Part shown: positions 54,824-61,587 of the stretch, one piece after another | How the letters are laid out: every line of letters begins with the position of its first letter | Position numbering within the stretch: position 1 is the first letter of the stretch | DNA from: Novimethylophilus kurashikiensis | GTDB taxonomy: Bacteria; Pseudomonadota; Gammaproteobacteria; Burkholderiales; Methylophilaceae | Assembly (NCBI RefSeq): GCF_003112435.1 | Contig: NZ_BDOQ01000001.1 | Location: 186,001 to 250,000 of the forward strand | DNA length: 64,000 nt | Direction: 5' to 3' | Made by a program: the position numbers and the translations under genes | Notes under the pieces: model-generated | Databases searched by the model: none | Told to the model about the DNA's origin: nothing | Seen by the model: the letters and a program-made list of their open reading frames with translations, nothing else

Positions 54824-55639
54824 TCAGTTTTTAAGTTTATAGAAGCGATTTTCCAAGGTTTTACCATCTGTCACCTTGTCCAGACGGGTACCCACAGCAT
54901 CGCTCAGCTTTACCAGACGATCGTCCGGTGCCGGATGGGTCTTGAACAGCAAGGCGACACTGCTGTCGTTCTTGCTGACATGGCCGATCTCCTGCAACAC
55001 CTCCGGTAGCCCATAGGGGTCGTAGCCGGCACGGGCGCTGAGTACGACGCCGATGCGATCGGCTTCGAACTCGGCGTTCTTGTCGAGGCTGCGCGCGCAG
55101 ATCTCGGCACCGTTGCCGATCAGTTTCTTGATGGCATCGTTATCCTTGCCTGCTTTCTCGCCCAGCAGGCTGGAACCTACATCCAGCAGTTGTTGCTTCT
55201 GGATTAGCTTGAGTTGATGCTTCTTGATCACGTGGCCGATTTCATGGCCGAGCACACCGGCGAGGTCGGCCTCGTTGTTGAGCTTGCGATACAAGCCCTT
55301 GGTCACTAGTACGTTGCCGCCTGGCGTGGCGAAGGCATTGATGTCGTTGCTTTCGATCACGCCGAAATGCCAGGGCAGATCGGGACGCTCGCTTTGCAGC
55401 GCGACCCAGCGGCCGACGCGGTTGACGTACTGCTGCAAGGCTTCGTCCTTGACCAGCGGCGAAGCACCCAGCAGGTTGCCGGCAATCTCGCGGCCGATCT
55501 TGATTTCGTCGTCCTTGGAAGTCTTGCCGACGTTGAGACTTTTGCCGCCCAGCGCCTTGCCCAGGTCAAAGGCCTCTACAGGCAGCGCGGCGAGCGAACA
55601 CATCGCGGCAATCGCGAAAAGTACATGATGCTTGTTCAT
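54824..55639 (-). CDS. M48-family zinc metalloprotease
   Basis: 271 residues. A signal peptide (HVLFAIAAMCSLAALPVEA) is followed by the zinc motif HEIGH (His132, Glu133, His136) and the downstream glutamate in NAEFEADRIG. Exported M48 proteases of the BepA/LoiP type degrade misfolded outer-membrane proteins. It overlaps the SH3 gene by 4 nt (ATGA), and together with the CHASE2 gene forms one operon, pointing to envelope quality control under a signalling input. Confidence 0.9.
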   Translation of the reverse strand: MNKHHVLFAIAAMCSLAALPVEAFDLGKALGGKSLNVGKTSKDDEIKIGREIAGNLLGASPLVKDEALQQYVNRVGRWVALQSERPDLPWHFGVIESNDINAFATPGGNVLVTKGLYRKLNNEADLAGVLGHEIGHVIKKHQLKLIQKQQLLDVGSSLLGEKAGKDNDAIKKLIGNGAEICARSLDKNAEFEADRIGVVLSARAGYDPYGLPEVLQEIGHVSKNDSSVALLFKTHPAPDDRLVKLSDAVGTRLDKVTDGKTLENRFYKLKN

Positions 55640-56130
55640 TCGGCTTCTCCTTGAGGGGCGGGCAGGTAATCGAGCTTGCGCGCATCGAGGTGGCCTGACG
55701 CTGCAAACTTGCGTGCTTCATCCGCCGACACCCCATTGGCTTCCAGCTTCTTCATCTCGTCCTCATTGAATTTCGCCGCCTTGAGGTCTTCTTCGCTCAA
55801 TCCTCGTACGCCGGTGGTGGAAACCACTTGTCCAGTGCCGGAGCGGCCGCTGGCGAGATCCAGCACGCCAGCGGCATTGTCCGATTTGCCGAGTGCGCCG
55901 CGCTTGACCGAGAGAAGCCTAACCCAGCCGCTCGTCTTGGTGCCCTTGACCTTGAGCCAGGCACCTTTTTTCTCGACGATATCCAATTTGTCGCCGCGCG
56001 CGATGCTGCCTACGGCCTTAGCGTCGCCAAAGGGTTCGGCACGCAGGCTGTCTGACTTGAGCGCAGTGCCTGATTCTGCAGCTGCTGACGTCGACACAGC
56101 CAGCAGCGCAAGCAATATCCAATGTTTCAT
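55636..56130 (-). CDS. Exported SH3-domain protein
   Basis: 164 residues: signal peptide (HWILLALLAVSTSAAA), then a bacterial SH3 (SH3b) domain (~25-75, SLRAEPFGDAKAVGSIARGD, GAWLKVKGTKTSGWVRLL), then a helical C-terminal half of unknown type. SH3b domains bind peptidoglycan or proteins in the periplasm. The ATG at 56130 follows AGGAG. It sits between the CHASE2 and M48 protease genes, overlapping the latter, and may act as an adaptor for the protease. Confidence 0.85.
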   Translation of the reverse strand: MKHWILLALLAVSTSAAAESGTALKSDSLRAEPFGDAKAVGSIARGDKLDIVEKKGAWLKVKGTKTSGWVRLLSVKRGALGKSDNAAGVLDLASGRSGTGQVVSTTGVRGLSEEDLKAAKFNEDEMKKLEANGVSADEARKFAASGHLDARKLDYLPAPQGEAE

Positions 56131-56144
56131 CGGTTTCTCCTGAT

Positions 56145-57818
56145 CTAAGCGGGCAATACGCCCGTTTTTTCCATGTTGGTGACGGCCTGGGCAAAGAGAA
56201 TGCGCCATTCCCCCGCGGCTTCAACCCCAATGCGTATCGCGCCGTGCTGGATGATATGCCGGATGCGAACGTCTTCCGCAACGCCTTGCCGCGCCAGGAT
56301 GGCTGGCAGTAGGGCCAGCAAACGCTCCGCCTCCTTTTCTATATCAGGGCCGGCTTGCGTCCAGGATACGGCCAGCATGTCGGCAAACAAGCCCCACACG
56401 CCCGATTGCGTGCCTTTCAACTCGTCGATACGGCATGGCTGGAGAGCTTCATCCCGCAGCGTCCGGCGGATTTTCTTGAGCGCGGCGTCGCCCAGCGGCA
56501 GGGGGGCGTCGAACAGGACCAGCATGAGCGAGACCTTGACCACCTCTTCGCCTGTGGGTAGTTCGGAAGCCAGCACGCGCTGCATGGCGCGGTCGGTGGC
56601 AAGCGCGTAGATCTTGGCGATACTGAAGTAAGCGACGGCCCAGGTCACGGGCCCTGTGAGGTCGAGATAGATATTCGCCAAATTGACGCCGATGTAGGAA
56701 ATCGCCAGCAACAGCAATTGCGATGCCCCGAAGATGCGGTCGAAGCGATCGCGTTCGATATTCTGGAAGAATGCAAAGGCGGTAAGCCACACGACCAGCA
56801 AGCTCAACAGCACGTAGGAAACGTTGCCGCGCCAGAACTTGAGCGGGTCGTTATGCTTGATGTTGTCGATGGCAGTGGCGAGGATTTCCACGCCGGGATG
56901 CGCCTTGGCCATGGTCGTGGCCTTGAGGTCGAACAGGCTGGGCGCGGTGGAACCGATGATGACGATTTTTCCGGCGAATTCGTTGGCGGGGCGCTTGGGT
57001 GTTTTCGCCGTCATGTCGCGATACACATCGCTGAAGCTGACATAGCGATAGGTGAATGGCCCGCCCCGCCAGTTCAATAACAGGCTGTCCTGGGGCGGCG
57101 CCTTGCCGCCTATGGCCAAACCGACGTCCAACGGCAGCGAGGGCAAACGCCAGCCTTGCTTGTCCTGCCATATCTTGTATTCGCGTACGATACCGTCCGG
57201 GTCTGGAAAGATGTTGTGCGTGCCCAACCTTCCGGCTTGCAGCGCGGCCGGGAAATGTGGCAGGACGACTGCTATCGTGGCGGCTGGATCCGCTTTGACG
57301 CCGGGTATCTTTTTGGCACCGGGGATCATGCCGGGCTTCACCTGGCTCAAGCCATCCTGGCTCTCCGGCAAGCGCAGGAAAGGGAAGAAGGTATTGTCGG
57401 TGGACGCAATAGCGTCGTTGAAATAGGCATCGCTGTCCGGGTTGTAGATGTCCGCATCGGAAAACAGGATGTCGAATACCACGGCCTTGGGTTGCTGTTC
57501 CTCCAGATGCTCCAGGAATTCGCCGAATACCTGGCGCGGCCACGGCCATCGGCCGTAATCCGGAGCAAGGGCTGCCAGGCTGGCTTCGTTGACGTCCACG
57601 ATGACGATCTCGGGATCGGGCTTGGGCACGAAGATGCGGTTCTTGATGACGACGTCGAACGCTTTTTGCTTCATGTTGGCGCCGACATGGAAAACCGCCG
57701 CATCGAGCAAGATCGCCAGCGTCAGCAGCGCGGCGAGATACAGGTAGAAGTTATTGCGCAGCCTTTCCGCCAGCAGCGTCGAGAGTCGGATAAATTCGAA
57801 GCGTAGGCGGCTCAGCAT
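56145..57818 (-). CDS. CHASE2-domain membrane protein with degenerate cyclase-like tail
   Basis: 557 residues: transmembrane helix ~24-46, a long periplasmic CHASE2 sensor (~47-310, IVDVNEASLAALAPDYGRWPWP, VVFDILFSD), three closely spaced helices (~325-405) and a cytosolic tail of ~150 residues. The tail has the spacing of a class III adenylate cyclase domain (SLMLVLFDAPL, GLFADMLAVSW, IQHGAIRIGVEA), but the metal-binding aspartates and substrate residues cannot be found, so it is probably inactive. It starts 12 bp after the HDOD-REC gene, with the SH3 and M48 protease genes after it. Confidence 0.82.
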   Translation of the reverse strand: MLSRLRFEFIRLSTLLAERLRNNFYLYLAALLTLAILLDAAVFHVGANMKQKAFDVVIKNRIFVPKPDPEIVIVDVNEASLAALAPDYGRWPWPRQVFGEFLEHLEEQQPKAVVFDILFSDADIYNPDSDAYFNDAIASTDNTFFPFLRLPESQDGLSQVKPGMIPGAKKIPGVKADPAATIAVVLPHFPAALQAGRLGTHNIFPDPDGIVREYKIWQDKQGWRLPSLPLDVGLAIGGKAPPQDSLLLNWRGGPFTYRYVSFSDVYRDMTAKTPKRPANEFAGKIVIIGSTAPSLFDLKATTMAKAHPGVEILATAIDNIKHNDPLKFWRGNVSYVLLSLLVVWLTAFAFFQNIERDRFDRIFGASQLLLLAISYIGVNLANIYLDLTGPVTWAVAYFSIAKIYALATDRAMQRVLASELPTGEEVVKVSLMLVLFDAPLPLGDAALKKIRRTLRDEALQPCRIDELKGTQSGVWGLFADMLAVSWTQAGPDIEKEAERLLALLPAILARQGVAEDVRIRHIIQHGAIRIGVEAAGEWRILFAQAVTNMEKTGVLPA

Positions 57819-57830
57819 GGGGTGTCCTTT

Positions 57831-59186
57831 TTAGCCTTGACGATCGAAGCGGCGCTGGGCTGCGAGCAGCTTGGCGTTGAGCAAGCGGGCGTTGAACGGT
57901 TTTTTCACGAAGGCATCCACCCCGGCCTCGAAGGCTTCGATCTGGAGCTGCTCATCTTCAAGCGCGGTGAGGATCATGAAGTAGATGTCCCGCCCCCAAT
58001 CCTGCTTGCGGATGGACTGGCACAGCATCAAGCCGTCGGCTTCCGGCATCACCCAATCGGCGATGATGACATGCACTTTCTCGCGCTGGGCAAGCTCGTA
58101 GGCTAAGCGCCCGTTCTTGGCCGTGAACACGGTATGGCCTGCGGAGGCTAACAGCCTCGACATCAACAAGGTCAGTGTTTGGTCGTCATCGGCAAACACG
58201 ATGCGTAGCGGAAAATTCGAAGGTTGCAACCCGGCCATTTGCTCCGTTTCGGCCATGGCAGCCTCGGCAATGTCAGAAGGCTCTGGCAGCGTAAAACGGG
58301 CAGTTGATCCTTCCGCACGGATGTTAAGCAATGGCGCCCATTCCCGCCATTCGGCGCAAGCCAAATTGGTCAGGTCCATGATTTGTTCGCGACTGAGGCT
58401 CAAGGTTGCACCTACCTCGAACATATGCGGCAAATAGGCTTCGCGCTCGGCCTCGCGCGCCAGGCAAATGTTGGCCATCAGGTCGGCCAGTTGCAGTGTT
58501 GCGGCGAGCTTGTACTGGCGGGTACCTTCAACAAATCCGGAGGTTTCAGGGTTTTCGTGAAAAACAATCGCGTCGATGAACAGTTTGGGAAAGCCCCAAT
58601 CCGCCATCATCTGGGCACCCAATTCGCAATGGCTCAGGCCGAAACGTTCGTGTTCCTCCGCCTGCTGATGGTTGATGTCGCTACCTGCGGTTTCGCTCAG
58701 TAGTGCCGAATACGCTTGCGGTCGAACGGCTGCCAGCCCGAGTCGACCAACGCCCGCGAGCAGGCCACAAGTGAACATTTCAGCTGAAGGAGCAATACGT
58801 AACAGGCTGCCGATGGCATGCGCTGCACAGCCCATGGCGACCGAGCGAGCCCAGAATTTCTGGTAATCGAAATTCTTGCAAGCGCCTTCCTGGTAAGTGT
58901 TGATGAGCGAAAAGCTCAGCACTACCTGGCGTACGGCATGAATACCGATGAGGATCAGTGAATCCGTGGTCACGGACGCGATGGGACGAGATTTATTGGG
59001 ATTGGCGAGATTGGCGATCTTGATGACGCGTCCCGCGAGGACGGGGTCGCCCTGGATGGTGTGTGCCAGTTCCTGCAAGGAGAAATTCTCTTGCTGGCAA
59101 ATCTGCATGATGGCCAGCGCGACGCCGCGCGGGGAGGGCAGCAAGCCGGAAGCCTTGAGTTCGGCATAGTCCAATTTGTCGCTCAT
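57831..59186 (-). CDS. HDOD domain plus receiver protein
   Basis: 451 residues. An N-terminal HDOD domain (~15-215) has LLPSPRGVALAIMQI, HTIQGDPVLAGRVIKIANLAN and SLILIGIHAVRQVVLSFSL. An intermediate helical part follows, then a C-terminal receiver (~328-445) with FADDDQ and phosphoacceptor in VIIADWVMPEADG. Order and type match HDOD signal-transduction regulators in c-di-GMP and motility networks. An 18-bp inverted repeat lies about 35 bp upstream. It heads the string HDOD-REC, CHASE2, SH3, M48. Confidence 0.88.
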   Translation of the reverse strand: MSDKLDYAELKASGLLPSPRGVALAIMQICQQENFSLQELAHTIQGDPVLAGRVIKIANLANPNKSRPIASVTTDSLILIGIHAVRQVVLSFSLINTYQEGACKNFDYQKFWARSVAMGCAAHAIGSLLRIAPSAEMFTCGLLAGVGRLGLAAVRPQAYSALLSETAGSDINHQQAEEHERFGLSHCELGAQMMADWGFPKLFIDAIVFHENPETSGFVEGTRQYKLAATLQLADLMANICLAREAEREAYLPHMFEVGATLSLSREQIMDLTNLACAEWREWAPLLNIRAEGSTARFTLPEPSDIAEAAMAETEQMAGLQPSNFPLRIVFADDDQTLTLLMSRLLASAGHTVFTAKNGRLAYELAQREKVHVIIADWVMPEADGLMLCQSIRKQDWGRDIYFMILTALEDEQLQIEAFEAGVDAFVKKPFNARLLNAKLLAAQRRFDRQG

Positions 59187-59219
59187 GAAGAGCTCCTTTG
59201 TTATTCAGGTGGCTTCCAA

Positions 59220-59237
59220 GTATTTCTACAGAAATAC
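59220..59237. promoter_or_regulatory. Inverted repeat upstream of the HDOD-REC gene
   Basis: GTATTTCT-AC-AGAAATAC, perfect 8-bp arms with a 2-bp centre, 33 bp before the start codon of the minus-strand gene. It is the shape of a dimer operator; as RNA it would form a weak hairpin without a T tract. Confidence 0.5.
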
Positions 59238-59331
59238 AGACCTGTATAAAGCGTAATTACAACGTTAGATGACCCTAAGTTTTGCATAAACGGCAGGGCG
59301 AGGCAACGCGAGGAGTGTCGAGCGGTTGCGC

Positions 59332-59337
59332 TATAAT
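59332..59337 (+). promoter_or_regulatory. Consensus -10 box right before rmuC
   Basis: TATAAT is followed 6 bases later by the rmuC ATG, so a transcript from it would start at or next to the initiation codon. No good -35 is seen at 17 bp. Confidence 0.35.
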
Positions 59338-59343
59338 TCGCGG

Positions 59344-60666
59344 ATGTTAGAAATCATTGCATTGATCCTGATTCTGGTCACCTTGCTGGCCATCGGCTGG
59401 CTGGCCTTACGCCTGGGGCGTATGGATACGACTCAATCCCAGCTTGCTCAATTGTTTGAGGATAAGCACCGTGCCATGCTGCGTGATGTTTACGATGCCC
59501 TCAACAAGCTGGGTGATCGCCTGGGCAGCAGTTCTAGTGAAGCAACAGAGCGCCTGCGCACTTCCGTTGCACAGGAGTTGCAGACGACGCGCGACGCCAT
59601 GCAGTCCTTGCAGCTTGCCCAAACGGAAAGCCTGGCTGCTACGCGAGAGCAGGTGCTGGAAAAGCTGCACCTCACCCTGGCTGAACAAGGCAAGGCTGAG
59701 CAAGAGCTGATCCAGACCACCATGCGCAATGCGACGTTGCAGCTGACGGCGAGCATCGAGGCGCTGGCCAAGACTGTGGACGGCCGTCTGGAGCAGATCG
59801 GCGGCAAGGTCAGCGAGCGCCTGGACGAAGGCTTCAAGAAGACCAATGAGACGTTTGTGAGCGTGATGGCGCGGCTTGCAACCATCGACGAAGCACAAAA
59901 GAAGATCGACGGCCTGACCACCAATATGGTCAGTTTGCAAGAGCTGCTGGGCGACAAGCGTTCGCGCGGGGCGTTCGGCGAAGTCCAGCTCGAGGCCTTG
60001 GTGCGCAATATCCTGCCGCCCACGGCTTATGCCATGCAACACAGTTTTCCCAACGGTTCGCGCGTGGACTGCGCCTTGTTCCTGCCTGAGCCTACTGGCA
60101 CCGTGGGCGTGGATTCAAAATTCCCGCTCGAAAACTACCACCGCATGTATGAAACCGGCATCGCCGAGGCCGACCGCCTGCAGGCGCAGCGGCAGTTCAA
60201 GGCCGACGTCAAGAAACATGTGGACGACATCGCTGCCAAATACATTATCAACGGCCATACTTCGGATGGTGCCGTGATGTTTGTGCCGGCAGAGGCGGTG
60301 TTCGCCGAGATTCACGCCTACCACCCCGATGTGGTGGATTACGCGCAGAAGCAGCGCGTGTGGATCGTGTCGCCGACTACGTTGATGGCAGTGTTGAACA
60401 CCGCCCGTGCAGTGCTGAAGGACGTGGAAACGCGCAAGCAGGTGCACATCATCAAGGATGAATTGGGCAAGCTGGGCAAGGAGTTCGAGCGTTTCGACAA
60501 GCGCATGCAGAATCTCGCCACGCATATTCGCCAGGCCCACGACGACGTGCAGGAAGTGCACACCACCAGCCAGAAGATTTCACGTCGTTTCGCCCAGATC
60601 GAAAAGGTGGAACTGGAAGGCGACCCCACACAGATGGCGTTGCTGGACGACTCAGAAGATAAATAA
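59344..60666 (+). CDS. rmuC: DNA recombination protein RmuC
   Basis: 440 residues: an N-terminal membrane helix (LEIIALILILVTLLAIGWLAL), a long coiled coil (~30-190), then the RmuC nuclease-like core (GAFGEVQLEALVRNILPPTAY, VDSKFPLENYHRM, FVPAEAVFAEIHAY). RmuC limits recombination at inverted repeats and is predicted to be a membrane-tethered nuclease. The ATG at 59344 is preferred, because the earlier TTG adds only six residues and falls on the -10 box. Confidence 0.93.
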   Translation: MLEIIALILILVTLLAIGWLALRLGRMDTTQSQLAQLFEDKHRAMLRDVYDALNKLGDRLGSSSSEATERLRTSVAQELQTTRDAMQSLQLAQTESLAATREQVLEKLHLTLAEQGKAEQELIQTTMRNATLQLTASIEALAKTVDGRLEQIGGKVSERLDEGFKKTNETFVSVMARLATIDEAQKKIDGLTTNMVSLQELLGDKRSRGAFGEVQLEALVRNILPPTAYAMQHSFPNGSRVDCALFLPEPTGTVGVDSKFPLENYHRMYETGIAEADRLQAQRQFKADVKKHVDDIAAKYIINGHTSDGAVMFVPAEAVFAEIHAYHPDVVDYAQKQRVWIVSPTTLMAVLNTARAVLKDVETRKQVHIIKDELGKLGKEFERFDKRMQNLATHIRQAHDDVQEVHTTSQKISRRFAQIEKVELEGDPTQMALLDDSEDK

Positions 60667-60697
60667 ATAGTTCGAAGCTAAATAGTTCGGAGAATTC

Positions 60698-60874
60698 ATG
60701 GAAGACGAAAGCACCCTCATCATGCTGATCCAGCAATACGCTGCGCGATTCGGTATGACCTTCAGCTCGAAGGCAATGGAAGATGAAGCAATCAAGCAGA
60801 AGGCCATGCTGCTGATGATGCAGGCCATCAACGGCACACGTGGTCCGGTGACCGACGAGGACCTCGGGCTTTGA
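60698..60874 (+). CDS. Small unknown protein upstream of moaD
   Basis: 58 residues, Met- and acid-rich and helical (LIMLIQQYAARFGMTF, KQKAMLLMMQAINGTRGPV), no family recognised. GGAG sits at good distance from the ATG, and its stop overlaps the moaD start by 3 nt, so it is probably expressed with moaD. Its codon pattern is like that of its neighbours. Confidence 0.6.
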   Translation: MEDESTLIMLIQQYAARFGMTFSSKAMEDEAIKQKAMLLMMQAINGTRGPVTDEDLGL

Positions 60875-61134
60875 GCCGAAACGTGCGCATTCTCTACTTT
60901 GCCCGTTTGCGCGAAGCGCTTGGGCAAAATATGGAGGACGTTGTATTGCCGGATGACGTCGCGCAAGTGGCCGATATCATGCGTTGGCTTGCCGCACGGG
61001 GCAGTGTCTGGGCCGAGCAGTTCGACGGCTGCCGCCAGATTCGCGCCGCAGTGAACCAAGAACTGGTGCCTGATAACACACCTGTGGCTGCTGGCGATGA
61101 AATCGCCTTTTTCCCTCCGGTGACCGGCGGATGA
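60871..61134 (+). CDS. moaD: Molybdopterin synthase small subunit MoaD
   Basis: 87 residues, ubiquitin-like fold ending in the obligatory diglycine (FFPPVTGG), which carries the thiocarboxylate sulfur used to make the dithiolene of molybdopterin. The frame starts at TTG (60871) with GAGG about ten bases upstream; GTG at 60883 is the alternative. The stop overlaps the moaE start (ATGA). Confidence 0.92.
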   Translation: MSRNVRILYFARLREALGQNMEDVVLPDDVAQVADIMRWLAARGSVWAEQFDGCRQIRAAVNQELVPDNTPVAAGDEIAFFPPVTGG

Positions 61135-61583
61135 TGGTTCGCGTCCAATATGAGGACTTCGACGCCGGTGCCGAAATCTCGCGATTGCGATTGGCCGATC
61201 CCGGCATCGGCGCAGTCGCAACTTTCATCGGCCAGGTACGTGATGTCAACGACGGCGATACTGTCGGCACACTGACGCTGGAACACTATCCGGGCATGAC
61301 CGAAAAATCGCTCGCTGCGATTGTCGAGAAGGCCCGTACACGCTGGAATTTTCACGACGCGCTGGTGATCCACCGCATCGGCACCTTGAATCCGCTGGAC
61401 CAGATCGTGCTGGTGGCCGTGGCCGGCCGCCATCGCGGTGAATGCTTCGCCGCCTGCGAATTCATTATGGATTACCTCAAGACCGAGGCGCCGTTCTGGA
61501 AAAAGGAACACACGCCGCAGGGCGAGCGCTGGGTAGACGCCCGCAGCAGCGACGATACTGCCCGACAACGCTGGGAACAATAA
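61131..61583 (+). CDS. moaE: Molybdopterin synthase large subunit MoaE
   Basis: 150 residues with typical MoaE segments: GAVATFIGQVRD, LEHYPGMTEKSLAAIV, HRIGTLNPLDQIVLVAVAGRHR, and the catalytic lysine region KTEAPFWKKEHT. It forms the MoaD2E2 heterotetramer converting cyclic pyranopterin monophosphate into molybdopterin. It is translationally coupled to moaD. Confidence 0.96.
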   Translation: MMVRVQYEDFDAGAEISRLRLADPGIGAVATFIGQVRDVNDGDTVGTLTLEHYPGMTEKSLAAIVEKARTRWNFHDALVIHRIGTLNPLDQIVLVAVAGRHRGECFAACEFIMDYLKTEAPFWKKEHTPQGERWVDARSSDDTARQRWEQ

Positions 61584-61587
61584 ACCG

